In this document: positions 1-12,130 of the stretch, piece by piece
Layout: every line of letters begins with the position of its first letter
Position numbering within the stretch: position 1 is the first letter of the stretch
Assembly: GCA_037833965.1 (NCBI GenBank)
Contig: AP031351.1
Coordinates: 22,146,501-22,210,500 of the forward strand
Reading direction: 5' to 3'
DNA: 64,000 bases
Origin: Marchantia polymorpha subsp. ruderalis
Lineage: Eukaryota; Streptophyta; Marchantiopsida; Marchantiales; Marchantiaceae
The notes under the pieces: generated by a model
Told to the model about the DNA's origin: nothing
Databases searched by the model: none
What the model saw: only the letters and a program-made list of their open reading frames with translations
Position numbers and translations under genes: made by a program

Positions 1-144
1 TGTAGCTCTTGGAGGCTGAGACACACACATAAATCGTCTCAGGAAAGAACCATGCATCCAGTGCTTAGACAAAATAACTTGTACGACGTGTTTCAAGGAG
101 GTAAAAACAATGACATGTTTAGATGAAAAAAACAACAGTCTTAC

Positions 145-3053
145 TTGGAGAATTGGATGTCTAAAGTGCAACAGCCGTCGTATATATTACGGCCCTGCAA
201 AACATGACTATCCACTGTTACAATAACCGAAGTAAATGCCCCAAGGTGTAGAACATGGTCCTATACGGTACGACAAGCAAAGCCCAGTATCGAGAGGCAT
301 CCACGTGGCAGAAAAATAACCTGGAGAGTGTTTCTTGCTTGAATGGCACTTTGTTGCAGTGAAAACTGCAGAAGTGCTTGTAATCCTGTAGACCAAACAA
401 TAAGGCCCACTTTAGATTGAACCAGCCACTGCTGAGGGGGGACTACGACCTATTCAACTTAGAGAGTCTAACAGAGAATGAAGACAAATGAGAAACCCTA
501 TTCCATACTACTTCTCCTCGCCCCATGAATCCAAATAAGCTACGCACACTACCACATGACCGCACAAAATCTCTTTCTGGAACTTTCTGATCTTATTGGA
601 CCCTAGTGCTTGAGTAAGACAACTAAGAGCAGAGCATCTAAAATCACCCGAGCAATCACCTTGGAACTCAGAAGGTGAGAGAAAAAGACTCAGAAGCATG
701 AAAGGAGACGAAAGAGAAGCTGACCAGCTGACTTCTGGAAGGTGACGATCTTCTCGACATAGCCATGGGGGGAAAACACTTGGTGCAGCACATCCACGGT
801 GATAGGATAGAGCGGATTGTGAATGGTAATTAAGAGAATTCGGTTGGGCTGCAGTTCCTGAAGAAGGCCCGCAACGAAACCAGCAAAGATGGAGCCAGGA
901 CGTTGGAGAAAGAGAGGACCGAAGTAAGAGAAAGCAAGCAGAAAGGTCACGAAGATAAAGCAAAAGAGAAGAAGAAGCGGACAAAGCCCTCCAGTGATGT
1001 AATAAAGTTAGGCAAAAAGATGCCCGGAGGCAAAAATTTATCAAAGATGGTGGAAAAGAAGCAAATCAACCTAGAAGCTGGGAGCACTAGTGTTTCAGGG
1101 TTTAGCGCGTAAGCGAACCTGATCTGCAGTAGGTCGCCTTAGCTGACCGGGTTGATCCATAGTCGTCAACTCTTGGTGTGAAGAAAACTGCATGTACACA
1201 TTTCTTCCCCTACGTGACCAGTAACACAGAAGATTCAGCACCTATCTCAGAAGTGTGAAATCTAGTCGCAGAGATAATACACTTTGAGTGACAACCATCC
1301 AGACTCTCCTCTGAAGGCAAAAGCACGTATGCTTCCAAGCTCGAGATAGGAAGGCCATGTCAAAAACATACCTGACACTGGGCTGTACAGTAGAATAATA
1401 TTGCATGACACTGATAGCTGAGGGTATGTCTTGCATCTGAAGTAAGGCCTGCATAGAGCCGACATACACAAGCTGAGAAGATGTCTTGAGAAAACATTAC
1501 ACGATGCACACCATGTCTGAGAACTGTGTGAAAATCCCCGATAAAAAGCTAACGCCAAAACGACACATAAGCGTCACCACAACTTAACGGAGAAGAATGC
1601 ACTAGGTACCTGGTTCTTCGCGCGAAGCATCACAACTTTTTGAACGACTCCAAAAGATTGAGCAAGTTGTAAAAGGTCGTGCTGGAAACAGACACAAGTA
1701 GAGATTACTTTAGAAAACGTAGCTCCAGTACATTCACAAAAGCTTTGAGAAATGTCGATGCTATCTTCAAACACGTCTTCATCACTCGTCAAGTTTTTCT
1801 GTCCTTACGAAGTTGACTTCTTTGACTTCTAGTAAACAAACGCATCACTTCGTATCCGAAGGTGCATGCCATCGTTAGTCCTGTGCGGCTTTATTTGCTC
1901 CAAATTATTTGCTACCGTCAATTTGTCCTTCAATTTGCTTTCAGCTTCCCTAGCTGGCTTTTTTATATTCTACAGCATCAATCACTTCATGTCCTAAGGT
2001 GTCAATTTGTCCTTCATCGTGTACGAGTTTATTTACAAAAAACTTCCCAAGGCATCCTAGACAGTATGCGTGACCAAACAAGCCCGAACAGAGGCGTATT
2101 TGCAATCTCCACGAAGAAAGTACTAAAGAAAGCGGATGGCTTGAGGGGCTCCGATTACCAAAAACACACCCTCTGACTTGTAGTTCCAAGTCAGAGGGCT
2201 CAAAGTAAATAATATCGAGCGGTAATAAAAACTCCAAGACGAGGAAACTACCAATTTGATTCTCTCTTGCCACAGAAAAAAGTAGAAAAATTATCATCGG
2301 AAATGTATTAACGTCGACAAACGTGTCTTGTACAGTTGGACCATCATCACCACGGATGGGCCTAGAAGTGGCCGAAATAAATACAATGTGCGGTTCTAAT
2401 TGCAAAGTGGGCACAGGTTTCACTATTTTCTGAGGAGAACCAGTGAGCTAACTCCGAGCTGCGACCACAATAATGAGTAGATAGATTGCGAAGTGTCTAT
2501 TCAGACAAGTTTGTGAAGAGCTTAGACAAAAGCGCTTCTTTCCTATATTCCTCCTTGCGGTTGAAATACGAAGAGCGTATGCGGCATCATACGCTACTTT
2601 CCCAACAAGCACATTTGCAACATGCAGGGCAGTCAGGAGCCCACGGAGATGAACTTTCACAAAAAAAACTGAGAGCTACGCTGTGCATACCCAGCTTTGA
2701 TATAGGAATAAGATCTGTTAGTTAGTTCGTGCTCTGAATGATCAAGTATGATGTAAAGTTTGGTTGACAGGAGAAGAAAGATCGAACCATTCTGTAATAA
2801 CCTGATAAAACACATTGTTTTCAAAGCTCATCCCTATCTGGAACATTTAACATCAACTAAATGCGACCTGGAAACGAACAGTAGATTCTCGAGTAACCAA
2901 ACGGTATCCTGACGGAGATTCGTTGCGAAAAAATTCAATTTCGCCATGAACAACATAGAGAAGTAGTGAGAAAGAAATTCCAGTAAGATATCACACCTCA
3001 GTGATTTCGGGGCCAACGTTGCGTACGTGTAGTACCTTCGATGGTTCTGTCAT
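145..3053 (-). CDS. PTBP3: Polypyrimidine tract-binding protein, PTBP3 type (5' part, cut by left edge)
   Basis: RNA-binding splicing regulator of the hnRNP I family; binds CU-rich pre-mRNA in the nucleus. Seven exons can be joined on the minus strand: 3053-2997, 1681-1610, 1448-1372, 1209-1119, 857-725, 385-321, 194-145 (545 nt, 181 codons plus 2 nt, frame kept throughout). The start is the ATG at 3053; the protein opens MTEPSKVLHVRNVGPEITE, the typical PTBP3 N-terminus. RRM1 is about residues 5-78 (VVMLRAKNQ, then ALLQMQDIPSA). RRM2 is about residues 103-175 (NRILLITIHN, LYPITVDVLHQVFSPHG, KIVTFQKSAG, GRNIYDGCCTLDIQFS). The last donor (GTAAGA) leads into an intron running to position 1, so the later RRMs lie outside. 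Intron 1 (1682-2996) is the longest. Flowering-plant PTBP3 has four RRMs, and the same order is expected here. Family assignment is firm; the exon 4/5 join rests on frame and consensus. Confidence 0.93.
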
Positions 3054-5100
3054 CTTACAAGTTCCTACCTTACCTGCATAAAATCATCATTGAAGAATTC
3101 AATCATTGATCCAAACGGCTCTGACGGAAGACTCCACATTTGTTAGGTCTTGACAGTCAGATCTCGACCCCTATAATATATACTTCAAGATGAGTACAGA
3201 TTAAGCAGACACATTCATACATTTAGACAGATCAGAACCCCGAAGGTACGAGGATTACCAGAGGATACCGAAGAACAAATAATCTGCTTGTGCATGCAAG
3301 TGCGAAATTGAAAAGTGCGATGTTCGACAGATACTGATGACCAAACACACGAAATGTCGAAATTCAACTGGTAAGACCTGATTCGGAACATGATAAGACA
3401 TGGTAGTGCGTGTAAAGAGATGCGTCATCAAAAACTCAACGCGAAGCGTGTACAAAGGTGGATATTCACCTACTCAAACAGGAAACGATGCGAACTTGGT
3501 AGTACACAATTTCCTCACTGCCAGTGAAGGAAAAAGCTGGAGGCGAAAGGCTCCAAATTGGGCACTAATAAACTGCTGTTCAGTTATGAATGTCCTAATG
3601 TGTAACTGTTACTGCCGGCACAAGAATGGCGGGTTGGGAAGAAAAGGAACGAGAGGAGGCGGAGCCCTGCAATCAGAGCAGGCGCCGAACTTGGATTGAT
3701 GAGAACAGAAACTTGGTAATCTCAAGTATTCAGATGGGAACGGGAAATTGTCTTGTGCGTGCGACGAAGAGAAGAGAAAAAATGGATGGAACGCAGGAAA
3801 TCGTTCGAAATATTAGTTCAAAGAAAGAGAGACCTGGCAGGCAAAGAGAGAGGATGGAAGGAATCATGCAAGATTGAAGAAGAAAGATCGATTGACAGGA
3901 GATGAGCGATCGAGAGAGAGAGAGAACTCGACAGACGAGTAACAACCCGTCCAGAAGAAAAGGAGCAGTGCAGAGAGGAGGAAGAAGAAGAAAAAGACCT
4001 CCGACAAGTGATCAACACAGGAAGAACGAACGACAAACCGTATTTTCTGACTGGGCGAACAAACGAGAAGAAGCGGAAGAGAGATAGAAAGTCTGTCTGC
4101 CTATGAATGAAGTTCGTTCGCTCCTTGGCCTGGCCGGGAAGGGATGGTGGGACTGAAAAGGTGGAAGAAAAAAATGCCTACCAGCCAGCCGGCACCGGAA
4201 GAATGGAAGAGCGGAGAGAGGAGGAAAGGAAGTGATGAGAGAGAGAGGGAGAGAGAAAGAGAGAAGAGAAAGAGAGAGGGGGAGGAGGAGGGGGAAGAGA
4301 AGTGCACGGACTACAGACCAGACACAAATAGAGATAGAAAAAGCAGAGAAGCGGAGATAGGAGGACAAAGCGGAGTAGTGGGGAAGGACAGGAGGTGAGG
4401 GGAGGGGAGGCGATAGATTAGGTTTCTTCTCCTTCTTCGTCGTGTGAAGGAGCGACGAATGAGCTCACGAACTCAGCAAAATTGTGTGCGAGGGAGAAGA
4501 GTGAGACAGACGCGATCGGGGATGGGATGGGTCGGGGCGGGGCGGGTTCGATGGGGAGGGAGGGAGCAGGGACGCAGCAAACCAAAGGAGCAGAAAATCG
4601 TGAGGGAGGATGGCGAGGGCAACGAACGGAGGCGGCAAAACCACCGCAGCGGACTGAGCCTTACCCACGCGGACCGTAAGATGGCCCTCGCATCCACGGC
4701 TCCCACGCCCGGTGCTAGCTGTACCGTTGAAAATGGCCTGCGAACCCCTAACTACACTTACTGGCCCGCAAGGCCAGTGCGATAATAGTCCCGCTTCCTC
4801 TTCCGCCCACGAAAACAGGTGAAGAGGAGAGCGCTCCTAACCTCATGACTACTGAATCCACTTCATGCCCTCCGGCATCCCCCACCCCCGTTTCACATTC
4901 AACGCATGAGCTCTTCCACCTCTCGCCCCAAGCATCATTGCTCTTGCTCTGCTGCTCCCGACTCATTACTGTTCTAGTGTGATGAAAGTGATCATTACCT
5001 TCTTTTCTCATAAGTCCATTACTCGTCCGGACCCTGGTTGTATATATAACTTTATGCCCCTCTCCTCGCACTTCAGTACAGATCTCACTGTCGTTCTGTC
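3054..5100. other. Upstream region of the PTB gene with a purine-rich block
   Basis: No coding sequence recognised. About 3.9-4.4 kb is strongly purine-rich on the + strand, with short GA runs (3914-3925, about 4230-4285) and poly-G/A segments up to about 4.62 kb. On the coding (-) strand of the PTB gene this reads as CT-rich, as often seen in plant 5' UTRs and core promoters. Open frames here (for example 4012-4368 minus and 4444-4785 plus) are low complexity and look like composition effects. A 5' UTR intron for the PTB gene is possible but not proven. Confidence 0.5.
3905..4310. repeat. GA-rich simple-sequence tract
   Basis: Imperfect GA/GGA/GAAA repeats, densest at about 4230-4285, embedded in an almost pure purine strand. 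It lies about 0.9-1.2 kb upstream of the PTB start codon. Similar tracts precede the RING gene (about 30.7 kb) and TRS120 (about 59.2 kb). In plants GA repeats can bind BBR/BPC (GAGA-binding) factors; a role here is inference. Confidence 0.8.
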
Positions 5101-8100
5101 TGCTCAAGTCTAAATTGGGGTGGCTTCATTCTAAAATACGCAATACCCTTCTGGTTCCAAGTATTGGTGCATCGAGATTCCTACTGTGTGAAGATTTAAT
5201 TTGGATCTGACTGTGCACACTATTCGCGTGGGCAGCTCACAAATTTCGTACGATCTCTCTTCACATCGCAAAATTATAACTTGGGCATGGAGAGAGAAAA
5301 TATTATCTGCCCGTTTCCAGTGTCTCCATGCACAAATATATCAGAGCTGAAAATACATCCCTGAATTACTTTCATCCTCAGTGATGGGGTGTACACTCCA
5401 AGTCCACGGAGCAAGCGAAGCTGAGTGGAGAGCACTCGACGTATTTTCTCTTAAATCAATAGCAAAGATGTGAAGGCCCATCAAGAATTACACGGATGAA
5501 AGCAAAGGAGCACTTTACAGGGAAACCCCGCATCACTCAAGCCTATCCGGTTTCCTCTCTTTACTGGCCAGAGAGTGTGCTTGCCATGGCGTCGCAGCTT
5601 TGACCCGATGGACTCACTCGAGGACATGGAGAATACATACGTCGCGTGGAAGGTTTAGATGACGACAAGATCCAGAGAACTTCCTCGGGTCAAAGAAAAA
5701 TTAACCAAAGCATTCACTACGATATGCAGTGTAAAGACTTGAAAGGCCAGATGTTCCATGAAACGTGACAAAGTTTATTTGCTGAAATATCCAACAGCAC
5801 CACAGTGACGGCCGAGGCCAAATATCTGTGCTATTAAGCACATTTCTTTAGCTCCTAATGCTCCACAGCTTGAACGAATATCTATTTGAGCATGCAAGCA
5901 TGGTACCATCCACAACAAGTTTAAACTTTCAGTTCAATCTCCGACGTTGGTAAAGATATCTAGGCTTGTCCACGGTACAGAGTGGTGTTTAATCGGTTAA
6001 CCACCAATTAAACATCTATACTCTCTAACATGTTTCAATCTTCCATGAAATCGGTTAATCTGACGTCATTTTGTCATCCGAGACTAATGTATATTTCATA
6101 AATGATTTAGGGTGTTTTTACAAGTGGGTAGTATTGTGGATGTGTTTCCTCTTAGAGTAATTCATAGCCTTCATAATGAATTCAATCGAACTCTGATGGT
6201 CTTGAACTAAGAGGTTTCAACGTTGATGTTACGATCAACGATAATGTTTTGGAACTGATGAAGAGTAATCAATGATTACTCTTCATCAGTCTGATCTCAT
6301 GCTGATCTCATGTCTGCCAAACCGCCGCAAATTCTAATTTCCAAATTCCATCCATTATTGCAATCAGTTAAGCAGTCAAAAAGTAGCAGCATGGCTGACA
6401 TCATCATCGTTACCAATTTGAAATCATACTCATCATGCAGTATTCGGAAAAAGTTTGTTGTTGTCCTCAGCCAAAGAGTGACAAAGGAAGTCACAACGTG
6501 AACGTAGTTTTTTTATGTCTTCCATCACATCATCTCCCCAAAATACTCTCGATTCCGCAGAGGAGCTGACCAGATTGTTGTCAACATAATCCCATGGAAC
6601 AAGAACCTCAAATTCCATCATTCTCACTCCAGATTGGTTGTAGTCATCCGCAAGTCAATCCAATATCAACAAACAAATATGTCGTGGATTGGAGCAACGT
6701 CATTAGAATAATTTCATGGTATAGTTATCCATGATACAATCAACGACTATACTTGGTTAATTTTAATTTTATCCCGACTTAAATTGAGATTCTTTAGATC
6801 ATCAAAGTATAGCTAACTTATTGTTGTTGTCGAAGTTCTCGGTGTGGTTTATGTTATGCGACATCTTCGTTTCCGATTCGAAACTCTAAAAAAGTCTGAA
6901 GTTTTTTATCACAATAGGAGCTCTCCTTAACTTGCATTGAGTTCAAACAATTGCATTGAGTTTGAACAGTTGTTATTGTTATATAGAGCTACATAAGTTT
7001 AGTATTAAATATGTGAGATATTATACTTGTTATAATTGTGTGATGTCGTTTGGTCTTCAGCCGAACAACAACAACATTCACCGAGCAAAAGCGAAAAACA
7101 AAATACTCTCCAAGTTGGATTTAAAATCATTTGAAATTGATCAAAAATTTGAATCAATCCCAATATCATATGCTTTAAGTCCACGGTTTCTCATAACATT
7201 AAATGTATTGCATCATTCTCTGCTAAGATAGTGACAAACACATTGTCTCGTCATCTAGTGATAAAACACAAGATGTCAAAAGGTAAAAAATTGAACTATA
7301 CTTTGCAATAACATTTTGAAGTAAATGGAGAACTTCAAGATCCGTATGAGCATGATGACGAATCCAAATAAAACATTTTGAATGTCTTAGTTGCATTTGT
7401 GGTGGATCACCAGCAGGCATTCTACATCTCTAGACAAAATGTTCGAATCGTGTTGCCGACGCCTCAATTCTAATTACTCGCAACCATCGCGGCAAACTCT
7501 GACACACTCATTATGTGATCATTTTGAACGGTCATTATTGACATACTTTTTAGTTATAGATTCAATTTAAAGAGCAATTGCTCTCAATTGAGATTGATGG
7601 TATTCTTGTGTGACTTATATGGTGGTTACTGTTCATTGAATTGATCAAAAGTAGAAATTGTAATCTGTTGTTGGTGATCAAGTAAAATATATCAATTGGA
7701 TCTTGTGATACATTTTATGACCAAAAAAAATTTGCACGTTTGTTAGACTTAGTGCTTCAACCAATTTTTATTTATCAAATTATTTTATCATTTATAAATT
7801 CAATACCTAATGTAAATATGTGTAACACCATTAGATTATGATCATAAATAAATACAATGATGAATATGTTGTTAAAAAAATTTACAACATAATTCAAAAA
7901 TTGTAAATAAATATTTGATTGAGGTAATATCATGTTAGAAGTATTCAAGTATCATGATTGATTACATATTTAAGATGATGCATATAAACTAATATTGCAT
8001 TTATATGTTACTATTATGTTATGTAGCTTTTAAATTGTTTGCAGTTATTTAAGAAAAATGAATGCATAATTAGTATATTGATATTTGTTTTAGTACTAAG

Positions 8101-11100
8101 ATGTGCAATAAAAATGTGTAAAAAAACATATGGAACACATTTGTTCAATACATAGATTTAGTGTATTACATAACCAAACAAAAAATGTGATAATTTATTT
8201 AAAATCTGCACATTTTTTGTTGATAATTATAATAAATTAATATTGCATGCGTCTATATAACTGAATGTAATTTTCAGCTTATGATCTTTATTTGTTGCAA
8301 TGTTTGGTATATATATAACTAATGCATGTTTATCCAACATGTATTTGAACGCATATTTGTCAATTTAGATTGAAAAATAAAAACTTATATTTCGATAAAA
8401 ATCATAAATATCAATATTTTTGTATTAAATAGAATAAATACATAAATATTGTTAATCCAAAATATTAAAATAAAATGATGAAATTTGTAGATTAGATAAA
8501 TACATTTTGATGAGTTTAAAATTGATTGAAAAAATATGATAGAAAGTGCAAAAACTTTATGCATATAAATATAATATAGTGAATTGAAGCATGTGTTTAG
8601 ACTTGCTTGAAACACATCCATATTAAATTCAATTTTCCATATAATAATATATTTTATTAATTAATTCATATTACAAAAAAAAAATATTTTGAAATTTAAG
8701 TGCTTAAGTGATTTATTGGTTACTTTAATAAATGTGTATGATATGAGGTTTAACTGCTTTTTAATTTTACAAGCTTATCATTTAGCGTTACATGTTCTTA
8801 TGGTAGAGTTCAAGATTAATTTTATTTCCTAATCCAATATATATATTGTGCAAAGATATAGCTTATGTGAAAAAGAAGAAGTCTTTTCAACATGTGTAAT
8901 ATATTTTTGATAAAAAAGTTGCGTAGTTTTATCTATCATTTGTTCAAACATCATGGATTATGATGTGTTTTAAACCTATTTGTATTTTATGGATGGAAAT
9001 TTAAACTGCATACATTTAGTATAAATGTTTGAAAATGGTTATCTTGATTTGGATAGAATATCCAATTTATTAATTGATAGAATTAAAATATAATTCATAA
9101 CATATAATTAGTTTATTGTATAATTTTTTGAAGTTTAATATATTAATTTGATATTATAAATATTTATTTAGTTTTTGACATTATGTTTACATTTGTAACT
9201 TGAAATTCAAATATTTTTAATGTGTTCTTTCATGAACATATATCCAGTTAAAGTTTAGATTGAATTTTAAAGTCAGGTTGATTAAGAAGTATAAAATAAT
9301 GTAAAAAAGAAGTTATCAAAAGTAGTCAAAGCAAAAGGTTATACAAGTATAATATTCAAAAAATGAAAGAACAAATTACTGGATGATATCCAACAGATTC
9401 ACAAGTTTTGGTGAGACAACAAACGTTTCATTTTACCATATAGTATCGCTTTGATATCACTTCATCCCACTGTCATCCATGCTGTTATACGAGTTTATGA
9501 TTACTTTGTTTCCAGTTAGAAAAATCACTGCAGATCTTTGTTGAAAGAAAGTTACTTCTCTTCCCAGAATTCAATTAACCCATGGTTTTCAGCAAATCAC
9601 CTTGAAGTAATCAAAGCAGGGATCTCACTACCCATAAACTACACAGCAAACGGGACTTTGGCCAAGAGTTTTAGAAGAAAAAGTAGAGAATTGTAAAAAA
9701 ATAATACCTATATTTTATAACTGTAATATCATTCTGGCTATGAGAAATTGGTCTCTCTCAGGATGAAGATTCGCAACCATGAGAATTCAGCGAATATACA
9801 AAATTCCAATTGTTCTCACGAGCATCAAAAGCCGTTGTCTAGCTGTGTAGACACTGTCAGTCTCAAAGCAATGTTCTCATCTCACTTTTTGTCAAAACTC
9901 AAATTCTCGATATTTTACAAGAACTCGTATGAAAAAATGGATGATCGTGGGAATGAAGGGCCGTAGGAGGAATCCCATCCAGTAAAATGAAACTTTTGCG
10001 TTTTGCCAAGGTACCATCAAGTAATTTTCTGAAGTGGAACCAAATTTGATATCTATTTTATCAAATGAGATTATCTACTCTACAATACATACTTCATTAT
10101 TTGTTATCTACAGGGAAAAACATATATTTTTATCTATATGCTATTATATAATGGTTGTAGTTTTTTGTAAAGCAACATTTCATCTAATTTTCCATAAAGT
10201 TGTTGGTTTTAGTTCATTTTTCTGTTGAGAGAACTATGAATTCCGATGTCATTGCAATGTCTAAATTGGATGTCTTCGTATACATCTATCATAATTTGAT
10301 GTATTGTAGGAAGTAAATTCGGTTATTTGTATTCAAGGGCCAAAATTTGTTCATATGATTTTAAAGATTGTTTGCACAAAGGAGTACAATGTTATTTAGA
10401 TCAGGTATATTACTTTTTTCCTCCATTACAAAATGAGAATATGGACAGCAAAATGATACTCGTTTTCATCTTCATACGGATATAATATGTATTGCGGTAC
10501 AAGTTGTTCTGAAGACAGAATACTTATTCAGGTCTGATACTTGAAAACGTAGGAATCCCCTGATTAATCACAGTTGAAATGCTGCCCACATGTTTCACAA
10601 ATAGATACTACAAGAAATTATTATGTGTTCGAATTAGTGATCCACACTTGCAATAAACTTGCAACTCATTTGATCCAAGATACGACAGTCTCTACTTTAA
10701 AGTGTAGAAGATGCCACCAACCTGTTCAAAAGCAATTTACAAGCTAACCGAAGTGAACTGACATAGCATATTTTTGGAGACGTACGTACTCATGGACGTT
10801 TTCAAAATAACGGCCTCTATTTCCAGATTACAACTGCGTTGTCTGAGTGCTTCACTACGTCTAGCACTGTGCAGCATAGTGCTCGGAAGTTCGTGGGGTT
10901 GTGACTCGGAAGACGGAGTGATGAATTCTGTCAACTGACAAGAGATGCAAGAACGTGAGTGGTAGAATTGAGGCTGATTTCGATTGTGTCCCAGTTCTGG
11001 TTTGACCAGATCAAGTCACAGAACTTCTTACGGCCAACTGGACCGGACGGGAGTCACAGGACAGGACGACTTGAAGCAAACGAAGCACCGTGCGGTTTTG

Positions 11101-12130
11101 GCTTTCGAATTCCGACCGACATCGGCGTCAATCTTTTCAAAACTCGTGCAGGTATTCCCACATGTTCTGGAGTCGAATGCTACGTGCTTGGACAGTTTTC
11201 CCGTCTTCCAGTTGTGGTTGTAGACGCATGGACTGAATTTAAGAAATAGAAACTACGGACGGGCTCTGCGTATCGCATTGTGTCTAATTTGCTCTGGTTG
11301 GTTGACCGTCGTTTGAAATCGATCCAGTATATGCAGATAAAGCCCACAGATTGACACTTTTGCCTACGTCAGAACTCCGTATGTGCTCTAGCTTAATTTT
11401 TCTTAGTATGATGTTTTCGAGAAAGTTTAGCCGATTGCCAGCTCTGTTAGTTTGGCGGCACGCGGACATTCCAATGATCGAATTTGAGCTGTCAGCGTTG
11501 GTCCCCATCTTGGCGGGCTTTGATTTGGAGACCGTGGGCATTATTTTTTGGGTTTACGCCCTGTGGGTTTATTCTTAACTTATCTCAGTGTCTGCTTTCC
11601 GACTGTGGGGACTTTCTCCCGACATTACTAGGGCTTATTTTTCCTGCATCTTCTTAAGCCGTCGTCTGTCTTCTCTGTAGGTGGCAGACATATGCGTCCG
11701 GAGGTTTTGTTTTGGAAAATCGGCTGGCACCGAAATTCTTGTCTATGTCTCTATTGTCGCTCTCGTCCTTCGATCATAAATAAAGCTCCAGTTTTTAAGG
11801 TGCAGCAGTCTCAGTTTTCCATGCTTTTCCCCGTAGTATATGACCGTGTATGTCTTAAATGAAGTACGCTTGAAGTGTTCTCGTTGTTACTTTCGGTTTT
11901 ATGAGTCGGGAAGTGGATACAGTCATTGTGGGTGGTTTTCTGTGACTTTGCACGGGATCTTCTTCCACTTGTTAGCTCTGTCATTGCTCTAGAAGTTTTT
12001 ATGTACATGAACACCCGAATTCCTAATTCTTTCTCTGTGTTTTGTGGTACTTACAACCAGAGAGTTTTTACGTGAGGATCATAAAAAAAGCGAACATCCT
12101 CGCTAGTTTGTTGCAAAGACGATAATCAAA
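5101..12130. other. Intergenic, mostly AT-rich, no gene recognised
   Basis: About 5.1-7.4 kb is mixed composition with only short open frames. It contains a near-perfect hairpin at 6255-6289 and a small inverted repeat at 5987-6013. About 7.5-9.75 kb is extremely AT-rich with many stops in all frames, consistent with old decayed DNA, possibly transposon remains. About 9.75-10.9 kb shows nothing recognisable. From about 10.9 kb GC content rises towards the SWC2 gene, so 11-12.1 kb probably holds its promoter and 5' UTR. Open frames at 10959-11249 and 11351-11578 show no family resemblance. Confidence 0.6.
6255..6289. repeat. Perfect 17-bp inverted repeat (hairpin)
   Basis: Arms 6255-6271 and 6273-6289 are exact reverse complements separated by one base. 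The arm is CTGATGAAGAGTAATCA. It could be the tip of a foldback element or a cruciform-forming site. A related motif (GATGAAGAGTT) forms part of another hairpin at 57011-57048. No flanking gene uses it in any way I can see. Confidence 0.9.

Noticed and set aside
508..1044. 178-codon minus-strand frame
   Set aside because: It reads PTB exon 5 in the wrong frame plus intron; the correct frame gives RRM2.
6297..6627. Two minus-strand frames that at first looked transposase-like
   Set aside because: No ordered motifs of any transposase family could be made out; similarity was only impressionistic.
10959..11578. Two overlapping plus-strand frames upstream of SWC2
   Set aside because: Unrecognised sequence with alternative starts; more likely promoter or 5' UTR of SWC2.
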